Of a stretch of 64,000 nucleotides of DNA, positions 1 to 8,934 are shown piece after piece. The notes under the pieces were generated by a model that worked only from the letters and a program-made list of their open reading frames with translations, made no database searches and was not told the DNA's origin. Source of the stretch: an uncultured Clostridia bacterium (lineage in GTDB: Bacteria > Bacillota > Clostridia > Oscillospirales > Feifaniaceae). Made by a program: the position numbers and the translations under genes. The stretch's first letter is position 1. Each line of letters opens with the position of its first letter. Where the stretch lies: assembly GCA_944376235.1 (NCBI GenBank), contig CALWCA010000003.1, forward strand, positions 105,080-169,079, read 5' to 3'.

Positions 1-2
1 TT

Positions 3-566
3 ATGCTCATGAAGAAGAAAAAGATTATTTTTGTGTCGCTTGCGGTGATTTTGGTTCTGGCCTTTTTCATCAACGGACTGATGGAGCAGCAGAGGGCAGA
101 GCTCATTGAGCAGGTCTCGTCGTCCACAGTCAACGAGACCAAGATTTTGGGCGAGGCAACGCTTGTCGACGCAAGCGGGGGAGATTCGGACGTTTCGGTA
201 ACGGTGGGCTCGGTATCTTCCGGCTATTTTGCCGACGCGAGAATCAACCGTCAGAAGGCGCGCGACGAGGCGGTGGAGCTGCTGCAGTCCATTGTGTCCG
301 ACAGCGCGGCCGACGATGAGAGCAAGCGGGAAGCGGCGGAGGAGCTTGGCGTGATTGCGGCCATCATCGCCAAGGAGAGCGACATGGAGAGCCTTGTGAA
401 GGCAAAGGGCTTTTCGGATGCCGTCGTGGTCATGGGCGAGAGCGACGTCACGGTGGTGGTGCAAAGCGACGGGCTGAGCGGCGCCGACGTGAGTAAAATC
501 AAAGAAATTGTCATGAGTGAGGCTTCGGTGGGAGCGGAAAACATCAAGATCATCGAAGTGAAGTAG
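3..566 (+). CDS. spoIIIAH: Stage III sporulation protein AH (SpoIIIAH)
   Basis: 187 residues. A basic N-terminus (Met-Leu-Met-Lys4) is followed by one membrane segment (about residues 8-24), then a charged, Ala-rich soluble domain. In the family, SpoIIIAH sits in the mother-cell membrane around the forespore and pairs through its YscJ/FliF-like domain with forespore SpoIIQ to form the feeding channel. The next genes, asp23 and nusB, are the usual neighbours of the end of a spoIIIA operon, which supports the call. The ATG at 3 or the one at 9 could be used; the ribosome site lies outside the window. The gene appears complete. Confidence 0.9.
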   Translation: MLMKKKKIIFVSLAVILVLAFFINGLMEQQRAELIEQVSSSTVNETKILGEATLVDASGGDSDVSVTVGSVSSGYFADARINRQKARDEAVELLQSIVSDSAADDESKREAAEELGVIAAIIAKESDMESLVKAKGFSDAVVVMGESDVTVVVQSDGLSGADVSKIKEIVMSEASVGAENIKIIEVK

Positions 567-616
567 CTGCAAGGGCATGGGAACGCAGGGTTCAAAGGGA
601 AAAATCGGGGAGGTTC

Positions 617-645
617 TTGCCTGAAACGTTTTGGCATGGTATACT
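617..645 (+). promoter_or_regulatory. SigA-type promoter for the asp23 gene
   Basis: TTGCCT (617-622), 17 bases, then TATACT (640-645). It lies between spoIIIAH and asp23, so the downstream housekeeping genes need not depend on the sporulation promoter. Confidence 0.7.
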
Positions 646-716
646 AACATAGAATCCCGTGGGGGATGACAAAACCGCGACAACGCAGGCTTTGCCTGCT
701 TTTCGGAGGGATGACT

Positions 717-1166
717 ATGGAAGGCAAATATGTGGAAGGCATCGGCAACGTGCGTATTTCAGAGGATGTCATCAGCACGATTGTTGCTGTGGCTGCGCTG
801 GAGGTCAAGGGCGTGGTGGCGCTGACACCGCGTCCTGCGGCCGACATCAAGGGACTGCTGCCGGGCAAGAAGACGCCGGCCAAGAATGTGCGTGTCGACG
901 AGCAGAATGGGCAGGTTGTCATTGAGCTGGGCGTAACCATTGAGTTTGGCCATAAGCTGCAGGAGGTTTCCCTGAGCTTACAGACCGAAGTGAAGAAGGC
1001 TGTTGAGTCCATGACCGGGCTGACGGTGTCTGCCGTCAACGTCTTTGTGCAGGGCGTCAAGCTGCCCGAGCCCAAGGAAGAGGCGGAGCAGGAACCGACG
1101 CAGATGGATTTGTCCGAGCCAAAGGAGCAGACGCCCACAGACGACGCTGCCGAGCAGGAGGACTGA
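717..1166 (+). CDS. Asp23/Gls24 family envelope stress response protein
   Basis: 149 residues. The core matches the Asp23/Gls24 (DUF322) family: a V-R-I-S-x-D-V-I segment near the start, an A-A-L-E-V-x-G-V turn, and a C-terminal repeat-like half with amphipathic helices and a V-N-V-F-V-Q-G-V strand. The tail (about 30 residues) is acidic and Glu/Pro-rich. In Gram-positives these proteins lie under the membrane and relate to envelope stress. The start at 717 is chosen because GGAGGG at 705-710 is correctly spaced for it; the ATG at 711 is too close. It sits between spoIIIAH and nusB, the usual clostridial order. Confidence 0.85.
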   Translation: MEGKYVEGIGNVRISEDVISTIVAVAALEVKGVVALTPRPAADIKGLLPGKKTPAKNVRVDEQNGQVVIELGVTIEFGHKLQEVSLSLQTEVKKAVESMTGLTVSAVNVFVQGVKLPEPKEEAEQEPTQMDLSEPKEQTPTDDAAEQED

Positions 1167-1174
1167 AGCCGAAG

Positions 1175-1206
1175 GAGACAGACGGGGGGATCCCCCCGTC
1201 TGTCTC
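1175..1206 (+). terminator. Perfect 16-bp palindrome after asp23, terminator-like
   Basis: The arms 1175-1190 and 1191-1206 are perfectly complementary with no spacer, starting 8 bases after the asp23 stop. There is no real T-run (TTGCGG follows), so termination may be weak, giving partial read-through into nusB. Confidence 0.6.
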
Positions 1207-1268
1207 TTGCGGTATTTTGCGGACAAGCAGTGCTGAACCTTGACACTTGAGCATGATGGGGGAAAACC

Positions 1269-1670
1269 ATGACCAGAAAAGATGCAAGGGCTGCCGCCGT
1301 GCAGCTGCTCTACGAGTTTGAATTTCACAGGGACGAGAGCCCCGTTTCCTTTTTTGACTTTTCCCAGGGACAGTTTGAAGCGGAGTTTGACGCATATACC
1401 GCACGGCTGTTTTTCGGCGTTTTGGAGCATCGCACGGAAATCGACGAGATGATTGCAGCTCACAGCCGGAACTGGCGGCTTGACAGAATCAATAAAATCA
1501 GCCGTGCGATTTTGCGGCTGGCCGTTTTTGAGATGCTCTTTGACAATGAGGTGGAAACCCCCATCGCCATCAACGAGGCGGTGGAGCTTTCCAAGCAGTT
1601 TGAGCTGGGAGAGTCTGCCGCCTTTATCAATGGCGTGCTGGGCGGCATTGCGCGGGGTGCAAAGTCGTGA
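1269..1670 (+). CDS. nusB: Transcription antitermination factor NusB
   Basis: 133 residues, the family's usual size. It has the N-terminal R-x-x-A-x-x-x-L-Y-x-x-E-F helix and the C-terminal P-I-A-I-N-E-A-V-E-L-x-K motif typical of NusB. NusB with NusE (S10) binds boxA RNA and assembles antitermination complexes on rRNA operons. Its last bases overlap the GTG start of the next gene (GTGA), so translation is probably coupled. Confidence 0.95.
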   Translation: MTRKDARAAAVQLLYEFEFHRDESPVSFFDFSQGQFEAEFDAYTARLFFGVLEHRTEIDEMIAAHSRNWRLDRINKISRAILRLAVFEMLFDNEVETPIAINEAVELSKQFELGESAAFINGVLGGIARGAKS

Positions 1671-2629
1671 GCCGGTGGTGCCTTGGGATCGACACCAGCA
1701 ATTATACCACCTCGGTGGCCGGCTGCGATATGGACGGGGCGGCGCGCTCGCGGCGGCTGCCTTTTGACGTTGCTCCCGGTCAAAGGGGGGTGCGTCAAAG
1801 CGACGCCGTTTTTCTGCACACCAAGGCGCTGCCGGGGCTCATCGAGCAGCTCATGGACGACTACGGCTGCCCCCCTGCGGCCGTCTGTGTCTCGGCAACG
1901 CCCAGGGACGCCGAGGGCTCCTACATGCCCTGCTTTTTGACGGGGGTGCTTGCGGCGCGCGGGATCGCGGCGGCGCTGCAGGTGCCTCTTTTTCGTATTT
2001 CCCATCAAAGAGGGCATATTCTGGCCGCCCTTTTGGGCTGCGCCGGTCAAAAGGGCCTGCCCTTTTTCCTGCCGGAGCAGCCCCACTTTGCCTACCATGT
2101 TTCGGGGGGCACGACCGAGCTGCTCTACGCGCCCATCGGGCCGAAGGGGGATGGCCCCGTCACCTGCGTGGGCGCTGGGGCCGACCTGCATGCGGGGCAG
2201 CTCATCGACCGGTGCGGCGTGCGCCTGGGGCTCAAATTCCCCTGCGGGCCGGCGCTGGAAGAGCTGGCGCAGCAGGGCAGCCCCACACTGCCGCCCATGC
2301 GCTTTTCCCCGACGACGCAGCTTCACCTTTCGGGGCTGGAAAACAAATTTGAAGCTCTGCTGCGCCAAAGCAGGCCGGCCGACGCGGCGCTGTGGCTGCT
2401 CGAGAGCCTGGCGGCGGGGCTGGTGGCGCTGGCCCAGGCCGGCATGCAGGGAAAAGAGGAGCTGCCTTTGGTGCTTGCGGGAGGCGTTTGCTCCAACAGG
2501 CTGATTTGTGAGAGGCTTGCCCGGCGCTTTGACGTGCGCTGCACAAGCCATGAATATGCGGCGGACAACGCCTGCGGCGCAGCGCTTTACGGGGCGCTTG
2601 CGCTCAGAGGGGAGGATTTTCAAGCATGA
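1667..2629 (+). CDS. Kae1/TsaD-like (peptidase M22 family) protein, paralogue
   Basis: 320 residues. It begins with L-G-I-D-T-S-N-Y-T-T-S, the ASKHA phosphate-binding strand of the Kae1/TsaD fold. It keeps an H-Q-R-G-H pair (the HxxxH metal site, about residue 115), and ends with a G-G-V-C-S-N-R-L motif. The S-G-G-H-T segment of true TsaD is replaced by S-G-G-T-T-E. True TsaD makes the t6A tRNA modification. This gene between nusB and xseA is a recurrent clostridial paralogue, so the tRNA role is not assured. GTG start overlapping nusB; the stop overlaps the xseA start (ATGA). Confidence 0.75.
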   Translation: MSRWCLGIDTSNYTTSVAGCDMDGAARSRRLPFDVAPGQRGVRQSDAVFLHTKALPGLIEQLMDDYGCPPAAVCVSATPRDAEGSYMPCFLTGVLAARGIAAALQVPLFRISHQRGHILAALLGCAGQKGLPFFLPEQPHFAYHVSGGTTELLYAPIGPKGDGPVTCVGAGADLHAGQLIDRCGVRLGLKFPCGPALEELAQQGSPTLPPMRFSPTTQLHLSGLENKFEALLRQSRPADAALWLLESLAAGLVALAQAGMQGKEELPLVLAGGVCSNRLICERLARRFDVRCTSHEYAADNACGAALYGALALRGEDFQA

Positions 2630-3852
2630 ACCGGCAACCGGGACGGGAGGGCGACGTTCTCACCGTCTCCCAGCTCAACGCCATTGTCAAGGCCCTGCTG
2701 GACAATGAGCCCCTGCTGTCGCACGTCATGGTGCGCGGCGAGCTCTCCAACTTCAAATACCACACCCAGAGCGGCCACCTTTACATGACGCTCAAGGACG
2801 AAAAAAGCGCGGTGCGCGCCGTGATGTTTGCCTCCAGCGCCAAAAAGCTGCTTTTCCGGCCCGAAAACGGCATGAAGGTCATTGTGGAGGGCCGGGTGGC
2901 CGTCTTTGAACGCGACGGGCAGTATCAGCTCTATCTCACCGGCATGCAGCCCGACGGGCTGGGGGCGCTGCATCTGGCCTACGAGCAGCTCAAGGCCAAG
3001 CTGGCCGCCGAGGGGCTGTTTGCCCCCGAGCGCAAAAAGCCCCTGCCCAAAACGCCCTTTCACATCGGCGTTGTCACAGCCTCCACCGGCGCCGCGGTGC
3101 GCGACATCATTCATGTGCTGGGCAGGCGCTTCCCGGCGGCGCAGGTGCTGCTCTATCCCGTGCTGGTGCAGGGGCCAGACGCTCCCCCCATGATTGTGGA
3201 GGCCATAAACTGGTTTAACGAGCGGCATGCCGCAGACGTGCTGATTGTGGGCAGAGGGGGCGGCTCCATCGAGGATTTGTGGGCCTTTAACGACGAGTCG
3301 GTGGCGCGTGCCATCGCGGCAAGCGCCATCCCCGTCATTTCGGCGGTGGGCCACGAGACCGACTTCACCATCGCCGACTTTGTGGCAGACCTGCGGGCGC
3401 CCACCCCGTCGGCCGCAGCCGAGCTGGCGGTGCCCGATTCGCTCACGCTGCGCCAGAGGCTCTCCAACGTCAATGTACGCATGGCGGATTTGCTGCTTCG
3501 AAAGACCTCGGCCGGACGGGCAAGGCTGGAGACGCTGTCGGCGCACTGGGCGCTGCGGCAGCCTGAAAAACTGCTCGACGAAAAAAGGCTGGTGCTCGAC
3601 GGGCTGTCCCAAAGGGTGCTTCAGGCCCAGCAGACGCGCCTGGAGCGCGGCCGTCAGAGCCTGAGCCTGACGGCGGGCAAGCTGTCGGCGCTCAGCCCGC
3701 TCGGCGTGCTGGAGAGAGGGTATTCCATCGTACTGCGCCGGGACAGCCCCGTCAGGCGGGCCGACGAGCTCGCGGTGGGTGATGAGCTCACGCTGCGCTT
3801 TGCAAAAGGAGAGGTGCAGGCCCGTGTTACCAAAACCAAGGAACAGCAGTGA
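2626..3852 (+). CDS. xseA: Exodeoxyribonuclease VII large subunit
   Basis: 408 residues. It has an N-terminal OB-fold (V-S-Q-L-N, then a G-E-L-S-N-F segment at about 40) and the catalytic domain with T-A-S-T-G-A-A-V-R-D, G-R-G-G-G-S-I-E-D-L and A-V-G-H-E-T-D motifs. A helical region precedes the C-terminal G-Y-S-I-V end, where the large subunit holds the XseB subunits. ExoVII degrades single-stranded DNA to short oligonucleotides. It is coupled to the upstream gene by a 4-base overlap and followed by xseB. Confidence 0.95.
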   Translation: MNRQPGREGDVLTVSQLNAIVKALLDNEPLLSHVMVRGELSNFKYHTQSGHLYMTLKDEKSAVRAVMFASSAKKLLFRPENGMKVIVEGRVAVFERDGQYQLYLTGMQPDGLGALHLAYEQLKAKLAAEGLFAPERKKPLPKTPFHIGVVTASTGAAVRDIIHVLGRRFPAAQVLLYPVLVQGPDAPPMIVEAINWFNERHAADVLIVGRGGGSIEDLWAFNDESVARAIAASAIPVISAVGHETDFTIADFVADLRAPTPSAAAELAVPDSLTLRQRLSNVNVRMADLLLRKTSAGRARLETLSAHWALRQPEKLLDEKRLVLDGLSQRVLQAQQTRLERGRQSLSLTAGKLSALSPLGVLERGYSIVLRRDSPVRRADELAVGDELTLRFAKGEVQARVTKTKEQQ

Positions 3853-3900
3853 TTCCCTGCCACTGTGCAGGCTGGGAGCAACAAGAAGGAGGAATGCCGC

Positions 3901-4167
3901 ATGAACGAGAACACGCAGGACATGAAAGAGCAAGGGCAGCAGACGGAGCAGCCCATGGAATTTGAAAAGGCGCTGGCACGGCTGGAGGAGATTGTGAGAA
4001 AGCTCGAGGCAAACGATACCCCGCTCGAGCAGTCGCTCAAGCTCTTTGAGGAGGGCGTCGCCCTGACGGCGCGCTGCAACGCGCTGCTTGAGAAGGCCGA
4101 GCAGCAGGTCAGCATGCTGGTGCGCGGGCAGGACGGCACCATGACGCCCGCCCCCATGCCAAAGTGA
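3901..4167 (+). CDS. xseB: Exodeoxyribonuclease VII small subunit
   Basis: 88 residues. The core F-E-x-A-L-x-R-L-E-E-I-V, the L-E segment and the L-F-E-E-G stretch are the XseB helical hairpin. The ATG at 3901 is preferred because an AAGGAGG at about 3887 is well placed. An earlier in-frame ATG at 3865 would put this site inside the gene. A Gln-rich 20-residue leader precedes the conserved core. It partners XseA and lies 10 bases before ispA. Confidence 0.93.
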   Translation: MNENTQDMKEQGQQTEQPMEFEKALARLEEIVRKLEANDTPLEQSLKLFEEGVALTARCNALLEKAEQQVSMLVRGQDGTMTPAPMPK

Positions 4168-4177
4168 GGAGGGTTTC

Positions 4178-5080
4178 ATGAACAGGCAGGAAAGAGCCGC
4201 CCTGCTGGCGGAGGAGATGAAGGCATTTCAGGCCCTTTTCGAGCCCTATCTGGAAGGGCTGCTTCCAAGTGAAGGCCTTGAGCAGCAGACCGTTGCCGAT
4301 GCCATGCGCTACAGCCTTCTGGCGGGCGGCAAGCGCGTTCGCCCCTTTTTGCTTGTCTGCTGCCACAAGCTGTGCGGCGGAGAGCCCCGGCAGGTGCTGC
4401 CGCTTGCCGCGGCCCTCGAGATGATCCACACCTATTCTCTCATCCATGACGATTTGCCCTGCATGGACAACGACGACTACCGGCGCGGCCGCCCGACCAG
4501 CCACAAGGTCTTCGGCGAGGCCATGGCCGTGCTGGCGGGAGACGGGCTGCTGACGGCCGCCTTTGAAACGGCACTGCAGGCCGAGGTGGAGCCTGCGCTG
4601 CTGCTTAGGGCCGTGCAGGAGCTGGGCCGGGCCGCCGGGCTTTTCGGCATGCTGGGAGGACAGTCCATCGACGTCGAGAGCGAGAAAAAGCGGCTGCGCC
4701 TCGATGAGGCGCAGATGCTGCGCATGTACGCCATGAAGACCGGCGCGCTGCTGACGGGGGCCTGCCGGATCGGGTTTGCAGCAGCCGGCGTATCCGGAGA
4801 GCGGCTTGAGATTGTGACCGAGTATGCCAGGGAGCTGGGCCTGACCTTTCAGATCGTGGACGACATGCTGGACAAGACGGGGGATTTCGCGCTTTTGGGC
4901 AAGCCCATCGGAAGCGACGAGAAAAATCAAAAGACCACCTTTGCCACCCTGTATTCGTTGGAGCAGTGTGAGGCGCTTGCCCGGCAGCACACAGAGGCCG
5001 CCGTCAGGGCGGCGCAGCGCCTGCCTGACAGCGACGTGCTGGTGGCGCTGGCGGAGAATCTGCTGGAGCGAAAAAAATAA
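4178..5080 (+). CDS. ispA: Polyprenyl (farnesyl) diphosphate synthase
   Basis: 300 residues. The two aspartate-rich Mg-binding motifs are present: D-D-L-P-C-M-D-N-D-D at about residue 90 and D-D-M-L-D at about 227. G-G-K-R-V-R-P, for diphosphate binding, is near 50. Length and context (xseB before, dxs after) fit geranyl/farnesyl diphosphate synthase, which condenses IPP with DMAPP and GPP. Product chain length cannot be fixed by eye. Its FPP would feed UppS, encoded at 42 kb. Confidence 0.93.
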   Translation: MNRQERAALLAEEMKAFQALFEPYLEGLLPSEGLEQQTVADAMRYSLLAGGKRVRPFLLVCCHKLCGGEPRQVLPLAAALEMIHTYSLIHDDLPCMDNDDYRRGRPTSHKVFGEAMAVLAGDGLLTAAFETALQAEVEPALLLRAVQELGRAAGLFGMLGGQSIDVESEKKRLRLDEAQMLRMYAMKTGALLTGACRIGFAAAGVSGERLEIVTEYARELGLTFQIVDDMLDKTGDFALLGKPIGSDEKNQKTTFATLYSLEQCEALARQHTEAAVRAAQRLPDSDVLVALAENLLERKK

Positions 5081-5090
5081 ACCATGACAC

Positions 5091-5142
5091 AAGGCGGGCC
5101 GCGCGGCCAGGGGTGTTCCCCCATGGCAGGCGGCCCGCCCTT
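5091..5142 (+). terminator. Rho-independent terminator after ispA
   Basis: GC-rich arms at 5091-5101 and 5131-5142 (AAGGCGGGCCG / CGGCCCGCCCTT) close a loop with a smaller hairpin. The T-run is short. Confidence 0.65.
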
Positions 5143-5207
5143 TGTACGGGAGCGGGGCTCTGTCATGCATAATTACAAAAATATTCAGTAAAACTATGCA
5201 AAAGACA

Positions 5208-5236
5208 TTGCATCGGGAATCAAACGCTGGTATAAT
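5208..5236 (+). promoter_or_regulatory. SigA-type promoter for dxs
   Basis: TTGCAT (5208-5213), 17 bases, TATAAT (5231-5236). It lies after the ispA terminator and about 130 bases before the dxs start, so the dxs-recN run has its own promoter. Confidence 0.8.
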
Positions 5237-5370
5237 GACAGAAAAGCAAGCGAAAAGGGTAGCCGGGTGGCTGCCTTTTTTGGTCATGATGTTTTGGTTA
5301 TTATGTTGCAAAAATTTGTTCCGACCGGCGCCTTGCCGTGGGAGGGGTTTTGCAGACGGAAGGAAATCAC

Positions 5371-7260
5371 ATGTCAAGTTCCATCTTGGAAACGATACAC
5401 ACGTCATTTGACGTCAAGCGTTTGACGCTGGCGCAGCAGCAGAGGCTCTGCGACGAACTGCGCGAGCGCATTTTATCGACCGTCTCCCAAAACGGGGGAC
5501 ATCTCGCTTCGAACCTGGGCGCCGTGGAGCTCACGGTGGCGCTGCACGCCTGCTTTGAGCCGCCTATTGATCGCCTGGTCTTCGATGTGGGGCATCAGTG
5601 CTATGCTCACAAGCTGCTCACGGGCAGGCAGGCTTCTTTTCACACGCTGCGGCAGTTTGGCGGGCTGTCGGGTTTTCCCCGCCCGCAGGAGAGTCCCTGC
5701 GACGCCTTTCATTCGGGGCACAGCAGCACGGCCATTTCGGCCGGGGCGGGCATTGCCACGGGGCTGCGTCTGAGCGGACAGCGCGGCTATACGGTGGCCG
5801 TTGTGGGAGACGGAGCCATGACGGGCGGCCTCTCCTTTGAGGGGCTCAACAACGCGGCACAGGCCGGCCGCCTGATCGTGGTGCTCAACGACAACGACAT
5901 CTCCATCTCCAAAAACGTGGGATCGCTGGCGCACTATCTCTCGGCCATGACCTCAAACCCCCTGTATTTCAAGCTCAAGGACAATACCCGCCGCATCGTA
6001 CAGGAGGTTCCGGTGGTGGGAGAGCCCATCTACAAGCTGGTCAGCGCCGGCAAGCGCATGGCAAAGGATGCTCTGACGGCCAGCAACCTCTTTGAGAGCT
6101 TTGGCTTTGACTACTACGGGCCCATCGACGGGCACGACATCAAGACCATGAGCGACGTGTTTTTGCGGGTGCGGTCGCTGGGGCGTCCCGCGCTGGTGCA
6201 TGTCAAGACCGTCAAGGGGAAGGGAGTGCCCTATGCGCAGCAAAACCCCAGCCTTTATCACGGGGTTTCTCCCTTTGACGCAAAGACGGGGAAAATCCCG
6301 GGACATGCGCCCTGCTTTTGCGACGTCTTTGGCAAAAAGATGCTTGAGCTTGCGGCAAAGGACGATACCATTGCGGCCATCACGGCGGCCATGACCGACG
6401 GGGTTGGGCTTTCGGACTTTTCAAAGGCATATCCCGACCGGTTTTTCGACGTGGGAATTGCCGAGCAGCATGCCGTCACCTTTGCCGCTGGGCTGGCGGT
6501 CACGGGGTGCCGTCCGGTGGTGGCGGTGTACTCCACCTTTTTGCAGAGGGCCTACGACCAGATCGTGCACGATGTGGCGCTGGCAGAGCTCCCTGTGGTG
6601 CTGGCGGTGGACCGCGCCGGCATTGTCGGGGAGGACGGGGCCACCCATCAGGGCCTTTTCGATGCGGCTTTTCTGAGTTCGATTCCCAATATGACCATCT
6701 ATTCCCCGGCCGACTACGAGGGGTTGGAGCGCTGCCTGGAGCGGGCGCTTTCGGCGGGCACACCGCAGGCGGTGCGCTATCCCAGGGGAGAGCAGCCGAT
6801 TTTGCCGAAGGGAAGGCATCTGCCCGGCATGACGGTATATGACGATTCCCCGGATGACGCCGGAGAGCAGGGGCAGACGCCGCAGCTTTCCATCGTTACC
6901 TACGGCCGCATCACGGCAGCCTGCCTGGAAGCGGCAGGGAGCCTTGCCGGGCAGGGCGTGCGGGTGCGCGTTGTCAGCCTTGAGCGCATCTGCCCCATCG
7001 ACTATGACGAGCTGATCCCCGAGATTGCGGGAGCTGTGCTGTTTGTGGAAGAGGGGATTGAAGCGGGAGGCATCGGCCAGCAGTGCCTGTTTTCGCTGTT
7101 TCAGAGGGGTGCCTGTGAGAGGGCGGAGCTTGCGGCGGTAAAGGGGCGCTTCGTGCCGCACGGGACAACGCAGCAGCTGTTGTCGCTGTGCGGGCTGGAT
7201 GCAAAGAGCATTGCGGCGCGTGCGGAGGCACTGCTGCAGCGGGGAGAAGGCCATGAGTGA
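5371..7260 (+). CDS. dxs: 1-deoxy-D-xylulose-5-phosphate synthase
   Basis: 629 residues, full length. Seen: H-L-A-S-N-L-G-A-V-E-L and the F-D-V-G-H-Q segment; the thiamine diphosphate motif G-D-G-A-M-T-G-G near 143 with a later N-D-N-D; and the transketolase I-A-E-Q-H-A-V glutamate near 364. The enzyme condenses pyruvate and glyceraldehyde 3-phosphate, the first MEP pathway step. The ATG at 5371 follows a GGAAGGA site; an in-frame start at 5338 lacks one. The stop overlaps the next start by 8 bases. Confidence 0.97.
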   Translation: MSSSILETIHTSFDVKRLTLAQQQRLCDELRERILSTVSQNGGHLASNLGAVELTVALHACFEPPIDRLVFDVGHQCYAHKLLTGRQASFHTLRQFGGLSGFPRPQESPCDAFHSGHSSTAISAGAGIATGLRLSGQRGYTVAVVGDGAMTGGLSFEGLNNAAQAGRLIVVLNDNDISISKNVGSLAHYLSAMTSNPLYFKLKDNTRRIVQEVPVVGEPIYKLVSAGKRMAKDALTASNLFESFGFDYYGPIDGHDIKTMSDVFLRVRSLGRPALVHVKTVKGKGVPYAQQNPSLYHGVSPFDAKTGKIPGHAPCFCDVFGKKMLELAAKDDTIAAITAAMTDGVGLSDFSKAYPDRFFDVGIAEQHAVTFAAGLAVTGCRPVVAVYSTFLQRAYDQIVHDVALAELPVVLAVDRAGIVGEDGATHQGLFDAAFLSSIPNMTIYSPADYEGLERCLERALSAGTPQAVRYPRGEQPILPKGRHLPGMTVYDDSPDDAGEQGQTPQLSIVTYGRITAACLEAAGSLAGQGVRVRVVSLERICPIDYDELIPEIAGAVLFVEEGIEAGGIGQQCLFSLFQRGACERAELAAVKGRFVPHGTTQQLLSLCGLDAKSIAARAEALLQRGEGHE

Positions 7261-8062
7261 AAAGATGCGTCTTGACGCGCTGCTGGTGCAGCGCGGCCTG
7301 GTGGAAAGCAGAGACAAGGCAAAGGCCGTGATAATGGGCGGCCATGTCATTTTGGAAGGGGAGCGCGAGGACAAGCCGGGGCGCATGGTGTCCCCCGATG
7401 CGGCGGTGGAGCTTCGCGATTACGAGAAAAAATACGTCAGCCGGGGTGGCTACAAGCTGGAAAAGGCGCTGCTCGAGTTTGGCATTGACCTGCAGGGCGC
7501 CGTCTGCATCGACGCAGGGGCTTCGACCGGCGGCTTTACCGACTGCATGCTGCAAAACGGCGCCAAAAAGGTCTATGCCGTCGACGTGGGCTACGGCCAG
7601 CTTGCCTGGTCGCTGCGCACCGACGAGCGGGTGGTGTGCATGGAGCGCACCAATGTGCGCTATCTGGACGGGGAGCAAATCAGTGAGCAGATTGACTTTG
7701 TCTCCATCGACGTCTCTTTTATCTCTCTTTCCCTGGTTGTGCCGCCGCTTGCGGCGCTGCTGCGCGAGGGCGGTCAGATGGTTGCCCTCGTCAAGCCACA
7801 GTTTGAGGCAGGCAGGGAAAAGGTGGGCAAAAAGGGTGTGGTGAGAGACCCTGCCGTCCACCGCGAGGTGCTGGAAAAAGCCTGCGGCCTCGCGCGGGAG
7901 ACGGGACTGTGCGTCAGGGGCCTGACCTATTCCCCCATCAAGGGGCCCGAGGGCAACATTGAATTTCTCTGCTGGCTGCAAAAGGGCGTCGGTATGGGGC
8001 AGGAGCCCGACATTGCGGGGCTGGTGCAATCGGCGCATGCCGCGCTTGATGCGGCAAAGTAA
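7253..8062 (+). CDS. tlyA: TlyA family RNA methyltransferase
   Basis: 269 residues. An N-terminal S4 RNA-binding domain (R-L-D-A-L-L-V-Q-R-G, residues 5-60) is followed by an FtsJ-like methyltransferase domain with the AdoMet motif D-A-G-A-S-T-G-G-F-T near 85. V-K-P-Q-F-E-A-G is near 180. TlyA proteins 2'-O-methylate rRNA; some relatives act as haemolysins. The ATG inside the end of dxs with GGGGAGAAGG upstream sets the start. It lies in the dxs-nadK-argR-recN operon. Confidence 0.9.
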   Translation: MSEKMRLDALLVQRGLVESRDKAKAVIMGGHVILEGEREDKPGRMVSPDAAVELRDYEKKYVSRGGYKLEKALLEFGIDLQGAVCIDAGASTGGFTDCMLQNGAKKVYAVDVGYGQLAWSLRTDERVVCMERTNVRYLDGEQISEQIDFVSIDVSFISLSLVVPPLAALLREGGQMVALVKPQFEAGREKVGKKGVVRDPAVHREVLEKACGLARETGLCVRGLTYSPIKGPEGNIEFLCWLQKGVGMGQEPDIAGLVQSAHAALDAAK

Positions 8063-8073
8063 AGGAGCGCAAT

Positions 8074-8934
8074 ATGAAAGTGACAATCAATACAAGTCCC
8101 GTCAAGGATGCGGGACTGGCGCTCTCCCGGGAAATTGCCTCGTTGCTTCTCGAGTGGGGAGCAAGTGTTTGGGTGGATGAACAGGCGCAAGAGTTTTACA
8201 GGGGGCTTTCGGTGATTTGCGCCGAACAGCGCCTGTGCTTCCGGGAGGCCGATTTTGCCATCTCGGTGGGCGGAGACGGCACCTTTTTGAAAACGGCCCA
8301 TCTGGCCACGCCCTACGGCGTCCCGGTGCTGGGCGTCAACAAGGGGACGGTGGGCTTTCTCACCGAGGTGGAGCCGGGGGAGCTGCATGAGCTGCGCCGG
8401 CTGATGACAGGGGACTTTAAGCTGGAACGCCGCATGATGCTGCAGGCAAAGGTGCGCCGGGGGCGCAGCACCCCCTATGTCGGGGTGGCCATGAACGACA
8501 TCTCGGTGCACCGGGGAGCCTCCACCCGTCTGCTGCAGGTGCGCGTCGATTCGGACGGTAGCTTTATCCACGGCTATCGGGGGGATGGGATTATCGTCTC
8601 CACGCCGACCGGCTCCACGGCCTATGCGCTTTCGGCGGGCGGGCCCATCATCGACCCGCGCAGCAACTGCATTGAGGTGGTGCCCATTGCAGCGCATACG
8701 CTGGGCATTCGGCCGACCATCTTTCGCAGCAACGCACGCATCACGGTCACCCCTGTCCTCGACGAGGGGCGAGACGCCATGCTCCTGGCCGACGGGGCAG
8801 CCGGTTTTCTGCTGCTTGCCGGCGACGTGGTGCACATTCGCAAGGACGCATCACCGGTGCTTGTTGTACGCATGAAGCCTGACAGCTTTTATGAGGTTGT
8901 CAGGGACAAATTACAGGAGGGGGAGAGCCAATGA
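8074..8934 (+). CDS. nadK: NAD kinase
   Basis: 286 residues. It carries the signature G-G-D-G-T-F-L near 66, then the N-D-I-S and the glycine-rich T-P-T-G-S-T-A-Y segments of the family. It phosphorylates NAD to NADP using ATP or polyphosphate. The stop overlaps the argR ATG (ATGA), so the two are translationally coupled. Confidence 0.95.
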   Translation: MKVTINTSPVKDAGLALSREIASLLLEWGASVWVDEQAQEFYRGLSVICAEQRLCFREADFAISVGGDGTFLKTAHLATPYGVPVLGVNKGTVGFLTEVEPGELHELRRLMTGDFKLERRMMLQAKVRRGRSTPYVGVAMNDISVHRGASTRLLQVRVDSDGSFIHGYRGDGIIVSTPTGSTAYALSAGGPIIDPRSNCIEVVPIAAHTLGIRPTIFRSNARITVTPVLDEGRDAMLLADGAAGFLLLAGDVVHIRKDASPVLVVRMKPDSFYEVVRDKLQEGESQ